This document shows, in pieces, positions 32,191-41,236 of a stretch of DNA of 64,000 nucleotides (position 1 is the stretch's first letter; every line of letters starts with the position of its first letter). The stretch covers positions 1 to 64,000 of the forward strand of contig NZ_JBLOOT010000011.1 of NCBI RefSeq assembly GCF_049800675.1. Reading direction: 5' to 3'. This stretch comes from Cauispirillum nitrogeniifigens. Lineage in GTDB: Bacteria; Pseudomonadota; Alphaproteobacteria; Rhodospirillales; Rhodospirillaceae. The notes beneath the pieces were generated by a model. That model made no database searches. It was given only the letters and a program-made list of their open reading frames with translations, and had not been told where the DNA came from. A program made the position numbers and the translations under genes.

Positions 32191-32892
32191 TCAGGCGGAA
32201 CCCGCCCCTGGCACCGGGCCGCCAGAGGCCAGATCGTCGGGTGATGAATCATCGCTGTGCCCCTGCCGCGTGCTGCGGCGCACACCGCGGGGAACAAGCG
32301 CGCAGGCGAAATGTTCCGCGCGGATGGCCTGATCGAGCGCCTTGTCCAGGGCCTTCATGGTGTGCGACAGGTCGGCGGTGTCGTCGTCGCGCCACACCCG
32401 CAGCACGCGGGCATGGAGGGCGCCGAACGCCTGGATGCGCAGTTCGCCCCAGCAGCCGCGCGTGGAGATGCCCGCCGCCTCCAGCGTGAGCATCGCGGAG
32501 CGGCGGCCTTCGGCCAGCAGCGCGCACAGGGCGGCCGGGTCGGTCACGGTGTCGCGCGCCAGCGACGCGACGGCATGACGGTGCGGGGCCAGGATCTCCA
32601 GGCGCCGCATCATCAGGTCGAACAGGCGGTCGCGGTGGGGCTCGATCTCGTCGGCCTCGGTGACGGCGGCCAGCATGCGGCGGTCGATGTCGCGGAATAT
32701 CAGGCTGATCAGGGCCGGCCGCGTCGGCGCCACGGCGGCAATCCGGGCCACCGGCACCCGCAGGTGCGCGGCGACGTCGGCCAGTGTCATGCGGCGCCAG
32801 CCCTTGGCGTCGAGCACGGCCAGGGCCGCGTCGACCACGGCATCGTCGGCGGGAAGGTCGGCGGAAGGCGACTGGCGGGGGGCCTGGACCAT
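32191..32892 (-). CDS. TetR-like transcriptional regulator
   Basis: The 233-residue protein has a TetR-type N-terminal DNA-binding region (VVDAALAVLDAKGWRRMTLADVAAHLRVPVARIAAVAPTRPALISLIFRD, residues ~18-67) and a helical C-terminal ligand-binding part. The helix-turn-helix is looser than in typical TetR proteins. It ends just before the phasin promoter and reads in the same direction. Targets and ligand are unknown; a role in phasin control is possible from location only. Confidence 0.7.
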   Translation of the reverse strand: MVQAPRQSPSADLPADDAVVDAALAVLDAKGWRRMTLADVAAHLRVPVARIAAVAPTRPALISLIFRDIDRRMLAAVTEADEIEPHRDRLFDLMMRRLEILAPHRHAVASLARDTVTDPAALCALLAEGRRSAMLTLEAAGISTRGCWGELRIQAFGALHARVLRVWRDDDTADLSHTMKALDKALDQAIRAEHFACALVPRGVRRSTRQGHSDDSSPDDLASGGPVPGAGSA

Positions 32893-32992
32893 GGTCCGTC
32901 TCCTGCGGGGTGGCGCGGCGATCGGACTGATATGGGGCGGCCCCCCGCGCAGTCCAGGGGGCAGGTGGCTAGGGTTCAGGCGGCCAGGGTTC

Positions 32993-33817
32993 TCAGCCCG
33001 CCAGTTCGCGCGATCGCCGGGCGGCGGCGTCGATGGCGCGGCGCATCAGCGGCGGCAGCCCATCGTCGGGGTTCATCAGCACCTCCAGCGCGGCGGCGGT
33101 GGTGCCGCCGGGGCTGGTGACGTTGCGGCGCAGTTCGGCGGCTTCCTCGGGCGCCTGGTGCAGCAGTTCGCCGGCGCCGGCCACGGTCTGGCGGGCCAGC
33201 AGCATGGCGAGGTCGGCCGGCAGCCCGGCGGCGGCCCCGGCCTCGGCCAGTGCCTCGACCATGTGGAAGACGTAGGCCGGGCCGCTGCCGGACACGGCGG
33301 TGACGGCATCCATCTGGGCCTCGTCCTCGATCCAGGCGACGCGGCCGATGCCGTCGACCAGGGTGGCGCAGGCGGCGCGCTGGGCCGCGCCGACGCCGGG
33401 GCCGGCGCACAGCACGGTCATGCCGCGCCCCACCGCCGACGGCGTGTTGGGCATGGCCCGCACGATGGCCGCGTGCTCGCCCAGCAGGCCCCGGAAGAAG
33501 GCGATGGTCTTGCCGGCGGCGATGGACAGGAACACCGTGCCCGGCTTCGCCAGCGCCGCATAGGGCGCGACGACGTCGGCCATGACCTGCGGCTTGACCG
33601 CCAGGACCACCACCTCGGCGCCGAGGCCGGCGGGCAGGTCGTCCCAGGACGCCACCGCCCGCACGCCCGGCGGCAGGCCGCCGGCATGGGGATCGACGAC
33701 AAGGATGGAGGCCGGATCGGTGCCCTGGTCAAGCCACCCGCCCAGCATGGCGCCGCCCATCTTGCCGCAACCGACAAGCAGGATGGAAACGGCTTGGGGA
33801 AGATCGTTGGTCATCAT
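32993..33817 (-). CDS. proC: Pyrroline-5-carboxylate reductase
   Basis: The 274-residue protein starts MMTNDLPQAVSILLVGCGKMGGAML (NAD(P)-binding loop) and contains VVLAVKPQVMADVV, SIAAGKTI, RAMPNTPSAVGRGMT and the C-terminal signature AVSGSGPAYVF with LLARQTVAGAGELL and VTSPGGTTAAALE. It catalyses the last step of proline synthesis. Two adjacent ATGs (33817, 33814) could start translation and no clear ribosome site separates them. Confidence 0.95.
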   Translation of the reverse strand: MMTNDLPQAVSILLVGCGKMGGAMLGGWLDQGTDPASILVVDPHAGGLPPGVRAVASWDDLPAGLGAEVVVLAVKPQVMADVVAPYAALAKPGTVFLSIAAGKTIAFFRGLLGEHAAIVRAMPNTPSAVGRGMTVLCAGPGVGAAQRAACATLVDGIGRVAWIEDEAQMDAVTAVSGSGPAYVFHMVEALAEAGAAAGLPADLAMLLARQTVAGAGELLHQAPEEAAELRRNVTSPGGTTAAALEVLMNPDDGLPPLMRRAIDAAARRSRELAG

Positions 33818-34095
33818 GCCCGCAGTGTAGCCCAGCCGCGCCCGGCGGCAAGGGCAGAGCGCGGACGGCCGAACCCGCAAAGGGCATACCCCTGCGTCAG
33901 GCTCCCCAAGCCCGCGACTGCGGGCCGCGCCCCCTGGCGCGTAAGCCAAGCGCGCGGAGCGCGCGCCCGGCGCCTGAGGGCCAACACATAAAAGTGAACC
34001 CCGCCCGGAGCGGATGGAGTGGGAGGCAACTCCGCTCCGGGCGATGGTCCCCTGGCAGCCCCGCGTCCCTCGCCGCGGGGGGTGGTGAACTGGTC
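33818..34095. other. Intergenic region with hairpin
   Basis: No gene is seen in these 278 bp. The part near 33900-33990 is rich in short GC palindromes. A strong hairpin lies at 34002-34043. Confidence 0.35.
34002..34043 (-). terminator. Hairpin terminator after the YbjN-like gene
   Basis: CGCCCGGAGCGGA (34002-34014) pairs perfectly with TCCGCTCCGGGCG (34031-34043). It lies 53 bp beyond the YbjN-like stop at 34096. Confidence 0.55.
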
Positions 34096-34590
34096 TCAGG
34101 CCTCGCCGGCGACGTCGAGCATGGCGGCGGCGATGGCATCCTGGGCGCTTTTGCCGCCCCAGATGACGAACTGGAAGGCGGGATAGAACCGCTCGCACTC
34201 GGCGACGGCGATCTCCATCAGGTCTTCAAGCGTGCGCTTGGCGGGTCCGTGCGGCCCCGCCTGGACCGTCTGGCGGAACATCGGCAGGCCCTCGTCCTGC
34301 CACAGGGAGAAGTGCCCTATCCACAGCCGTTCGTTGAGCAACGCCAGAAGCTCGTAGATGGCCGGACGGGTGCGCGGCGGCACGCGCATGTCGAAGGCGC
34401 AGGAAAAGTGCAGCGCGCCGAGGTCGCGGGACCACGAGAAGTACAGCCCGTAGTCACACCACTGACCGGGCACCTCGACGGCCATTTCCTCGTCGCTGCG
34501 GCGGTCGAAGGTCCAGTCCCGGCCCGACGCGAGCTGTTCGACCACGTCGATGGGATTGGCGGTGACATCATGAAAAGCGGCGCTCTGCAT
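34096..34590 (-). CDS. YbjN-domain protein
   Basis: This 164-residue protein matches the YbjN / 'bacterial sensory transduction regulator' family: NPIDVVEQLASGRDWTFDRRSDEEMAVEVPG, DYGLYFSWSRDLGALHFSCAF, LLALLNERLWIGHFSLWQDEG and a C-terminal AECERFYPAFQFVIWGGKS. The fold resembles type III secretion chaperones. Its molecular role is unclear. In alphaproteobacteria it often lies near proC, as here. Confidence 0.82.
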   Translation of the reverse strand: MQSAAFHDVTANPIDVVEQLASGRDWTFDRRSDEEMAVEVPGQWCDYGLYFSWSRDLGALHFSCAFDMRVPPRTRPAIYELLALLNERLWIGHFSLWQDEGLPMFRQTVQAGPHGPAKRTLEDLMEIAVAECERFYPAFQFVIWGGKSAQDAIAAAMLDVAGEA

Positions 34591-34922
34591 CTCGCTGAGA
34601 ATCCTCCCGCAAAGGTGGACGGTCGACGGTCCTCAAGAACTGCCGCGTGCCCCCTGTTACCACATGATGTGGTCTTTCGTGGTGGGCACCACCAAAGCCA
34701 CGGTGCCAAAGGCGACCCCTTTGGCGCAAGACAATATTTGGACGGACGACTCGGCGGCGGACCCCATATCCTGTGGGCCGGATTCGCCAAGTCCTTGAAA
34801 AGGCGCTGCTTCCGCCGAAGGGCGTACCACCGGGACGACGAACCGCCTACTCCGTCAGAAGACGCGACGGGCGGCCGCCGCGCCGCGCGCGGGGCCGCCC
34901 GTGACGGTCGGGCGGGGGAAAC
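34591..34922. other. Hairpin-rich 332-bp intergenic region
   Basis: No gene is visible. It contains a perfect 7-bp-arm palindrome at 34659-34673 (ACCACAT-G-ATGTGGT), about 70 bp upstream of the YbjN-like start and so a possible operator. It also contains a hairpin at 34705-34725 (GCCAAAGG/CCTTTGGC) and the GC-rich inverted repeat 34867-34902 at the end of the ubiK-like gene. It may include a small RNA or a dispersed repeat. Confidence 0.4.
34867..34902 (-). terminator. Hairpin after the ubiK-like gene
   Basis: ACGGGCGGCC (34867-34876) pairs with GGCCGCCCGT (34893-34902), 21 bp downstream of the stop codon. Confidence 0.5.
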
Positions 34923-35318
34923 TCAGCCCTCCGGGGTGCCTTCGGGCTCCGGCGGCGGAGTGGTGTCGTCGGGCGGCGGCGTGGTGCCGGCGGCCACGGC
35001 GGCCTTCTTCGGCATGATCACCGTGCGGCGGGTGGCGCGGCGGCGGGTGGCGGCGGCGCCCGAGGTGGCGGCCTTGGTGCGGGCCTTCTCCAACTCGGCG
35101 ACGCGGGCGGCCAGGCGCTCGTTCTCGGCGCGGGCCTCGGCGGCCATGGCCTTGACGGCGTCGAACTCGTCGCGCGGCACCAGATCCATGTCGGCGAGCA
35201 CGCGCTCCATGCGCTGGCGGACCAGCAGTTCGATCTCGTCGCGCAGCCCGGTCAGGGCTCCCAGGGCGCCGCCGGCGACGCGGGCCAGGTCATCGAAAAG
35301 GCGGTTCTGGGTCTGCAT
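34923..35318 (-). CDS. ubiK: UbiK/YqiC-type accessory factor (BMFP domain)
   Basis: The start is 35318 (MQTQNRLFDDLARVAGG), behind GTGGAG. The 131-residue protein has the short conserved helix pair RLFDDLARVAGGALGALTGLRDEIELLVRQRMERVLADMDLVPRDEFD, followed by a coiled coil (AEARAENERLAARVAELE), as in the UbiK/YqiC family that assists ubiquinone synthesis and has membrane-fusogenic properties. The Lys/Ala and Pro/Thr-rich tail (~85-131) is longer than usual. Confidence 0.82.
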   Translation of the reverse strand: MQTQNRLFDDLARVAGGALGALTGLRDEIELLVRQRMERVLADMDLVPRDEFDAVKAMAAEARAENERLAARVAELEKARTKAATSGAAATRRRATRRTVIMPKKAAVAAGTTPPPDDTTPPPEPEGTPEG

Positions 35319-35436
35319 GATGGCTCCACAAGTCAGCCCGGTAAAAACGGCGCGCATTATGGGCGCCTTGCCGCACCCCGCCAACCCCTTCTATAAACGC
35401 ACGAGGGAGTATGGGCGCAGCCAAGGGAGAGCAGCC

Positions 35437-36423
35437 ATGTACGTGGTCACCGGCGGAGCGGGGTTCATCGGCTCCAACATCCTTGCCGCCCTGGAGGAAC
35501 GGGGCCTGCGGCCGCTGGTGGTGGTCGACCGCCTGCGCGACGGCACCAAGTGGCGCAACATCGCCAAGCGCGAGATCACCGACGTCGTCGTGCCCGAGCA
35601 CGTCTTCGACTTCCTGGAAAGCCACCGCTCCAAGATCAAGGCGATCATCCACATGGGCGCCATCTCGGCGACCACGGAACGCGATGCCGACAAGATCGTC
35701 ACCAACAATTTCAACCTGACCATCGCGCTGTACAAGTGGTGCGCCGTGCACCGGGTGCGGTTCATCTACGCCAGCTCGGCGGCGACCTATGGCGACGGCA
35801 GCCACGGTTTCGACGACAATGCCTCCATCGAGCACCTGTCGCTGTTGCAGCCGCTCAACGCCTACGGCTGGTCCAAGCACCTGTTCGACCGCCGCCTGGC
35901 CCGCCAGCTCGCCGACGGCCGCCAGACGCCGCCGCAGTGGGTGGGTCTGAAGTTCTTCAACGTCTACGGCCCCAACGAATACCACAAGGGCGGCCAGTCC
36001 AGCGTCGTCAGCCAGGTCTTCCCGCACGCCCGCGAGAACGCCCACTTCAACCTGTTCAAGTCGCACAATCCCGACTACGAGGACGGCGGCCAGATGCGCG
36101 ACTTCGTGTGGGTCGGCGACTGCGTGGACGTCATCCTGTGGCTGCTCGACAATCCGCAGGTGTCGGGGCTGTTCAACCTGGGCACCGGCAAGGCCCGCAC
36201 CTTCCGCGACCTCGCCTCGGCGGTCTACAAGGCGCTGGGCAAGGAGCCCCGGATCCGCTTCGTCGACACCCCCATGCAGATCCGCGACAAGTACCAGTAC
36301 TTCACCGAGGCCCGCATGGACCGCCTGCGCGAGGCCGGCTACACCAAGCCGATGACCAGCCTGGAAGAGGGCGTGACCCGCTACGTCCAGCAGTACCTCA
36401 GCCAGTCCGACCCCTACCGCTGA
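35437..36423 (+). CDS. hldD: ADP-L-glycero-D-manno-heptose 6-epimerase
   Basis: The start at 35437 follows GGGAGAGC. The 328-residue protein has MYVVTGGAGFIGSNIL, the HldD-specific DGTKWRNI, HMGAISATTERDAD, ASSAATYGDGSHGF, the YGWSK catalytic pair, LKFFNVYGPNEYHKGGQSSVV and MRDFVWVGD. It converts ADP-D-glycero- to ADP-L-glycero-manno-heptose for the lipopolysaccharide core. A long in-frame extension upstream to 33994 is not coding. lgt, midA, pgeF and a lipoprotein gene follow on the same strand. Confidence 0.95.
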   Translation: MYVVTGGAGFIGSNILAALEERGLRPLVVVDRLRDGTKWRNIAKREITDVVVPEHVFDFLESHRSKIKAIIHMGAISATTERDADKIVTNNFNLTIALYKWCAVHRVRFIYASSAATYGDGSHGFDDNASIEHLSLLQPLNAYGWSKHLFDRRLARQLADGRQTPPQWVGLKFFNVYGPNEYHKGGQSSVVSQVFPHARENAHFNLFKSHNPDYEDGGQMRDFVWVGDCVDVILWLLDNPQVSGLFNLGTGKARTFRDLASAVYKALGKEPRIRFVDTPMQIRDKYQYFTEARMDRLREAGYTKPMTSLEEGVTRYVQQYLSQSDPYR

Positions 36424-36457
36424 GCCCGCTCCCGCAGCCCCCGATCAAGGAACGCCG

Positions 36458-37285
36458 ATGCTCTTCGCCCTGCCTTTTCCCGCCATCGACCCGGTGGCGG
36501 TGGCGATCGGCCCGGTCGCCATCCGCTGGTACGCCCTGGCCTACATCGCCGGGCTGCTGATCGGCTGGTGGTCGCTGGTGCGCCTGGAGCGGCGCACCCA
36601 AGGGCCGCTCAACGCCGCCCTGATTGACGACTTCTTCGTCTGGGTGGTGGCCGGCGTGGTGGCCGGCGGGCGGCTGGGCTACGTGCTGTTCTACAACCTG
36701 CCGTTCTACCTCGATAACCCGGTGCAGATCCTCAAGGTGTGGGAGGGCGGCATGTCCTTCCACGGCGGCATGCTGGGCGTCATCGTGGCGATCCTGCTGT
36801 TCGCCCGCCGGCGCGGCCTGCATCCCTTCGTGCTCGGCGACCGCATCGCCACGGTGGTGCCGATCGGCCTGTTCTTCGGCCGCATCGCCAACTTCGTCAA
36901 CGGCGAGCTGTTCGGTCGCGTCGCCCCCGATGTCCCGTGGGCCATGGTGTTCCCGCACGGCGGGCCGGAGCCGCGCCACCCCAGCCAGCTCTATCAGGCG
37001 GGCATGGAGGGGCTGGTGCTGCTGGTGCTGATGCTGGTGCTCTACCACCGCGACGGCCTGCGCAACCGGCCCGGCTTCCTGGCCGGCGCCTTTCTGGCCG
37101 GCTACGGGCTGGTCCGCCTGATCGGCGAGGTTTTCCGCCAGCCCGACGCCCACCTGGGCTTCCTGTTCGCCGGGGCGACCATGGGCCAGCTTCTGTCGCT
37201 GCCGATGATCGCCATCGGCGTCGGGCTGATGACCTGGGCGGCCCGCCGCCCGGCCACCCCGCCGGTGCCGGCGGATCATGGCTGA
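36458..37285 (+). CDS. lgt: Prolipoprotein diacylglyceryl transferase
   Basis: This 275-residue, multi-membrane-segment protein has the Lgt features: IRWYALAYIAGLLIGWW, GGRLGYVLFYNL, WEGGMSFHGGMLGV, and the signature GLFFGRIANFVNGELFGR, then RHPSQLYQ. It transfers diacylglycerol from phosphatidylglycerol to the lipobox cysteine of prolipoproteins, such as those encoded at 15379, 39147 and 52012. It overlaps the next gene by 8 bp. Confidence 0.96.
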   Translation: MLFALPFPAIDPVAVAIGPVAIRWYALAYIAGLLIGWWSLVRLERRTQGPLNAALIDDFFVWVVAGVVAGGRLGYVLFYNLPFYLDNPVQILKVWEGGMSFHGGMLGVIVAILLFARRRGLHPFVLGDRIATVVPIGLFFGRIANFVNGELFGRVAPDVPWAMVFPHGGPEPRHPSQLYQAGMEGLVLLVLMLVLYHRDGLRNRPGFLAGAFLAGYGLVRLIGEVFRQPDAHLGFLFAGATMGQLLSLPMIAIGVGLMTWAARRPATPPVPADHG

Positions 37286-38366
37286 GTCCCTGGAGGACCG
37301 CCTGCGGGCGCGCATTGAGGCCGACGGCCCGCTGCCGCTGGAGGCGTTCATGGGCGCCGCCGTCGATGCCTACTACGCCCAGGGCGACGTCTTCGGGCAG
37401 CGCGGCGACTTCACCACCGCGCCGGAAATCTGCCAGGTCTTCGGCGAGATCATCGGCCTGTGGGCGGTGGTGGCGTGGCAGTCCATGGGCTGCCACGCGC
37501 CGCTGCGGCTGGTGGAACTGGGGCCGGGGCGCGGCACCCTGATGAAGGACGCCCTGCGCGCCGCCGCCGCCGTGCCGGCCTTCGCCGCCGCCGTCGAGGT
37601 ACATCTGGTCGAGCGCAGCGACGCCCTGCGCGCCCGCCAGCGCGAGGCCCTGGCCGGGCGGATGGTGCGCTGGCACGACGATCTGGCGGAGGTTCCCGCC
37701 GGGCCGCTGCTGGTCATCGCCAACGAGTTCTTCGACGCCCTGCCGATCACCCAGTTGGAGCGCACCCCCGACGGCTGGCACCACCGGCTGGTGGGCCTGG
37801 ACGACGCCGACGCCTTTGTTTTCGTCGCCGGGCCGCGCGCCACGGAGGCCGAGATCGCCGCCCTCGGCCCGGCGTTTGCCGACTGCGCGCCGGGCGCCAT
37901 CGCCGAACGCTCGCCGGCCAGCGAGGCGGTGGCCGCCGCCTTGGGCCGCCGGCTGGCCGCCGATGGCGGGGCGGCGCTGATCATCGACTACGGCTATGCC
38001 GAAAGCGCACCCGGCGACACCTTGCAGGCGCTGCGCCGCCACGCCTTCCATCCGCCCCTGGAGTCGCCGGGCGAAGTCGACCTGACGGCGCATGTGGACT
38101 TCGCCCGCCTGGCGGAAGCGGCGCGGCAGGCCGGCGCCACGGCCTTCGGCCCGGTCGGCCAGGGCCGTTTCCTCAGCGGCCTGGGGGCCGAGATACGGGC
38201 CAAAAGTCTTATCAAAAAGGCCCGCCCGGAACAGGCGGTGCAGATCTCGTCGGGCCTTCACCGCTTGATCCATCCGGCGGAAATGGGCACCTTGTTCAAG
38301 GTCTTGGCGCTGGCCGGCCCGGACCAGCCCCCCTTGCCCGGATTTGAAGGACCGTCGTCCCCATGA
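37278..38366 (+). CDS. MidA/NDUFAF7-type SAM-dependent methyltransferase
   Basis: The 362-residue protein belongs to the PF02636 family: YYAQGDVFGQRGDFTTAPEI, VELGPGRGTLMKDALRAA, LVIANEFFDALPI, LIIDYGYAES, HVDFARLAEAARQAGA and SLIKKARPEQ. In mitochondria the homologue dimethylates an arginine of the complex I subunit NDUFS2, so a role in complex I assembly is plausible. It is translationally coupled on both sides (8-bp overlap with lgt, ATGA overlap with pgeF). Confidence 0.88.
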   Translation: MAESLEDRLRARIEADGPLPLEAFMGAAVDAYYAQGDVFGQRGDFTTAPEICQVFGEIIGLWAVVAWQSMGCHAPLRLVELGPGRGTLMKDALRAAAAVPAFAAAVEVHLVERSDALRARQREALAGRMVRWHDDLAEVPAGPLLVIANEFFDALPITQLERTPDGWHHRLVGLDDADAFVFVAGPRATEAEIAALGPAFADCAPGAIAERSPASEAVAAALGRRLAADGGAALIIDYGYAESAPGDTLQALRRHAFHPPLESPGEVDLTAHVDFARLAEAARQAGATAFGPVGQGRFLSGLGAEIRAKSLIKKARPEQAVQISSGLHRLIHPAEMGTLFKVLALAGPDQPPLPGFEGPSSP

Positions 38367-39130
38367 TCACCGTTTCCGCGCTGAACGCGCTGTCGAACGT
38401 GCGCCACGGCTTCTTCACCCGCAACGGCGGCGTGTCCGAGGGCCTCTATGCCTCGCGCAACTGCGGCTTCGGCTCGGGCGACGACGCGCGCAAGGTGGAG
38501 GCCAACCGCGCCAAGTGCATGGACGACATCGAGCTGCCGCCCGAGGCGCTGGTCACCGTGCGCCAGGAGCACACCGCCACCGTGGTGGTGGTCGACGAGC
38601 CCTTCGCCCATGCCGATGCTCCGGTCGCCGATGCCCTGGTGACGACGCGGCCGCGCATCGCGCTGGGCATCCTGACGGCGGACTGCGCGCCGGTGCTGCT
38701 GGCCGACGGGGCGGCCGGGGTCATCGGCGCCGCCCATGCCGGCTGGAAAGGGGCGCTGGCCGGCGTGCTGGAGAACACCGTGGCGAAGATGGTCGAACTG
38801 GGGGCGGAGCGGTCGCGCATCGTCGCCGGCATCGGCCCGTGCATCGCCCAACGCTCCTACGAGGTCGGCCCGGACTTCCCGGTGCCGTTCCTGGCCGAGG
38901 ACCCCGACAACGACCGCTTCTTCTCGCCGTCGCAGCGCACCGGCCACCACATGTTCGACCTGCCCGGCTACGCCGCCCGCAAGCTGGCGCGCATCGGCGT
39001 GGGCGAGGTGATGCCCACGCCCTGCGACACCGTGCGCGAGGACAACCGCTTCTTCTCCTACCGCCGCGCCACCCTGGCCGGGGAAAGCGTCTATGGCCGC
39101 ATGCTGTCGGCCATCGCCCTGGAACGCTGA
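38363..39130 (+). CDS. pgeF: Peptidoglycan editing factor PgeF (YfiH/laccase-domain)
   Basis: The 255-residue protein overlaps the previous stop. It shows the family's metal site residues: RHGFFTRNGGVSEGLY, VRQEHTATVVV, ILTADCAPVLLAD (Cys), AAHAGWKGALAGVLEN (His) and GIGPCIAQRSYEV (Cys). PgeF removes L-Ser wrongly placed in UDP-MurNAc peptides; older annotations call it polyphenol oxidase or laccase-like. Confidence 0.93.
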   Translation: MITVSALNALSNVRHGFFTRNGGVSEGLYASRNCGFGSGDDARKVEANRAKCMDDIELPPEALVTVRQEHTATVVVVDEPFAHADAPVADALVTTRPRIALGILTADCAPVLLADGAAGVIGAAHAGWKGALAGVLENTVAKMVELGAERSRIVAGIGPCIAQRSYEVGPDFPVPFLAEDPDNDRFFSPSQRTGHHMFDLPGYAARKLARIGVGEVMPTPCDTVREDNRFFSYRRATLAGESVYGRMLSAIALER

Positions 39131-39146
39131 GCGCCGCCGCCCGCCG

Positions 39147-39968
39147 ATGACGCCGCGTTTTCCCATGACGCCCCGCGCCGCCGCCGCCACCGTCGCCCTG
39201 CTGCTCGGGGCGCTGGGACTCGGCGGCTGCGGCGACGTGCCGCGCCCCTTCGCCCATGATCCCGACCGTCCCAGGGCCGGCCTGTCGCGCCTGACCAGCG
39301 GCACTGGCGTCGCCGTTCTGGCCGCCGGGCCGGCGGCGGAGGACATGGCGCTCGCCCTGCGCGCCCTGGACGTCCCCGCCGGCACCGCCGAGGCCCCGCG
39401 CGAGGGCGGTTATACCCTGGTTCCGGTCGCCGACGCCCGCGGCTGGGATCTGATCGGGCCGGGTGGCCGCCTGCTGCTGGTGGTGCCGGCCGGCGGCGAT
39501 CTGGCGGCCGCCGCGCACAGCATCGCCCAGGCGGTGGAGGACGACGCGCTGCGCCCCGTCACCCTGCGCGCCGTCGCCGGGGAGGAGGCGCCGGGGCAGC
39601 CCGCCGGCGGTCCGCTGCCGGCGCTGCGCGTCGGTCCCATCGCTGGCCTGGAGCCGGCGCGGGCCCGCGTCCTGGCCGGCGCCGTGGAGGAAGCCCTGCG
39701 CCGGGGCGGCCTGACGGTGTCTGCCGACGCGCCGTGGAGCGTCGCCGGCAGCTTCGAGACGGCCCCCGCGCCGCCCGGCCAGCCGGTGCCGGTGCGCCTG
39801 GTGTGGACCCTGCTGGATGCCCAGGGGGCCGAGCACGGCGCCGCCCAGCAGGTCAACGCGGTGCCCCCTGACATGCTGGAGCGCGGCTTCGCGCCGCTGG
39901 CCGCCGCCATCGCCTCCGGCGCCGCCGAAGGGGTCGTCGCGCTGGCCTTCGAGGCGGCCCGGAAGTAG
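39147..39968 (+). CDS. Hypothetical lipoprotein
   Basis: The 273-residue protein begins MTPRFPMTPRAAAATVALLL, with a lipobox ending LGLGGC, so it is probably a lipoprotein lipidated near Cys29. A second ATG at 39165 would remove six residues and is equally plausible. The remainder is Ala/Gly-rich with alternating hydrophobic strands (GWDLIGPGGRLLLVVPAGG, VRLVWTLLDAQG) and no motif I can assign. It follows pgeF by 16 bp and ends the hldD-lgt gene run. Confidence 0.65.
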   Translation: MTPRFPMTPRAAAATVALLLGALGLGGCGDVPRPFAHDPDRPRAGLSRLTSGTGVAVLAAGPAAEDMALALRALDVPAGTAEAPREGGYTLVPVADARGWDLIGPGGRLLLVVPAGGDLAAAAHSIAQAVEDDALRPVTLRAVAGEEAPGQPAGGPLPALRVGPIAGLEPARARVLAGAVEEALRRGGLTVSADAPWSVAGSFETAPAPPGQPVPVRLVWTLLDAQGAEHGAAQQVNAVPPDMLERGFAPLAAAIASGAAEGVVALAFEAARK

Positions 39969-39998
39969 GGTGGAGCGGCAGGCTCGGGCGCTAGCCTG

Positions 39999-40027
39999 TT
40001 TACACTCGTGTTACCGGTTGATATTTT
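39999..40027 (+). promoter_or_regulatory. Probable prs promoter
   Basis: TTTACA (39999-40004) and TATTTT (40022-40027) are 17 bp apart, in an otherwise GC-rich gap, about 110 bp before prs. Confidence 0.5.
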
Positions 40028-40136
40028 CCGCCGCGCCTGGTGACGGTGGCCCTGACGCGGGCCTGGCCCGCCGGGCCCGTTGCTTTTGTCGCCACGCGCG
40101 CGCCTGCGCATCCGCCGCCCACGGGAGTCTGGCCCC

Positions 40137-41069
40137 ATGAAAGTTCTCGGCTGCAACGCCAACCGTCCGTTGGCCGAGGCCATCGCCGCCTATCTGCACC
40201 TCGACCTGACCAACGCCAGCATCCGGCGTTTCTCGGACATGGAGGTGTTTGTCGAGATCCACGAGAACGTGCGCGGCGAGGACGTCTTCATCGTCCAGCC
40301 GACGTCGTATCCGGCGAACGACAACCTGATGGAGCTGCTGGTCACCCTCGACGCCCTGCGCCGTGGCTCGGCCCGCCGCATCACCGCCGTGGTGCCGTAC
40401 TTCGGCTACGCCCGCCAGGACCGCAAGACCGGCCCGCGCACGCCCATCACCGCCAAGCTGGTCGCCAACCTGATCACCCAGGCCGGCGCCAACCGCGTGG
40501 TGACGCTGGACCTGCACTCCGGCCAGATCCAGGGCTTCTTCGACATTCCGCTGGACAACCTGTACGCCGCCCCGGTGTTCGCCAACGACATCCGCGACCG
40601 CTACGGTGACGAGAAGCTGATGATCGTGTCGCCCGACGTCGGCGGCGTGGTGCGCGCCCGCAGCCTGGCCAAGCGCCTGGACGCCGACCTGGCGATCATC
40701 GACAAGCGCCGCGAGAAGGCCGGCGTGTCCGAGGTCATGAACATCATCGGCGAGGTGCGCGGCCGCACCTGCATCATGATCGACGACATCGTCGACTCGG
40801 CGGGCACCCTGTGCAATGCCGCCCGTGCCCTGATGGACGCCGGCGCCGCCTCGGTCTCGGCCTACGTCACCCACGGCGTGCTGTCGGGCGGCGCGGTGGC
40901 CCGCGTCACCGCCAGCCCGCTCAAGGAGATGGTCATCACCGACTCCATCCAGGCGACCGAGGCCGTGCGTCTGGCCGACAACATCCGGCAGATCTCCATC
41001 GCCTCGCTGCTGGCCGAAGCCATCGGCCGCATCTCCGACGAACGCTCGGTGTCGAGCCTGTTCGACTGA
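40137..41069 (+). CDS. prs: Ribose-phosphate pyrophosphokinase
   Basis: The start at 40137 follows GGGAG. The 310-residue protein has the class I PRPP synthase motifs: RRFSDMEVFVEIHENVRGEDVF, PYFGYARQDRKTGPRTPIT (flexible loop), DLHSGQIQGFFDIPLDNL, the Lys/Arg DKRREK, and the PRPP-binding loop MIDDIVDSAGTL. It makes PRPP from ribose-5-phosphate and ATP for purine, pyrimidine, histidine and tryptophan synthesis. In many proteobacteria rplY and pth follow closely; here a PRC-barrel gene has been placed between. Confidence 0.96.
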   Translation: MKVLGCNANRPLAEAIAAYLHLDLTNASIRRFSDMEVFVEIHENVRGEDVFIVQPTSYPANDNLMELLVTLDALRRGSARRITAVVPYFGYARQDRKTGPRTPITAKLVANLITQAGANRVVTLDLHSGQIQGFFDIPLDNLYAAPVFANDIRDRYGDEKLMIVSPDVGGVVRARSLAKRLDADLAIIDKRREKAGVSEVMNIIGEVRGRTCIMIDDIVDSAGTLCNAARALMDAGAASVSAYVTHGVLSGGAVARVTASPLKEMVITDSIQATEAVRLADNIRQISIASLLAEAIGRISDERSVSSLFD

Positions 41070-41083
41070 CCCTGGACCGGGGC

Positions 41084-41111
41084 GGGAGTGTCTCCCCACC
41101 GGGACACTCCC
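41084..41111 (+). terminator. Hairpin after prs
   Basis: GGGAGTGTC (41084-41092) pairs with GACACTCCC (41103-41111), 14 bp past the stop. There is no T run. Confidence 0.5.
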
Positions 41112-41236
41112 ACCGGGAGCGCGCCCGCCCCGCGCCATGCGCATCCGTTTGCATGCTGCCTTTAATCCGCCACGCAACACTCCCTGGGGCTCCGCGTTCA
41201 CAAGTCTGAACGAGCCAATCGCGAGGGAGTATTCAC

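Noticed and set aside
33994..36423. 809-codon frame ending in hldD
   Set aside because: The HldD domain starts at 35437 with a ribosome site. The upstream part overlaps the real minus-strand YbjN-like and UbiK-like genes.
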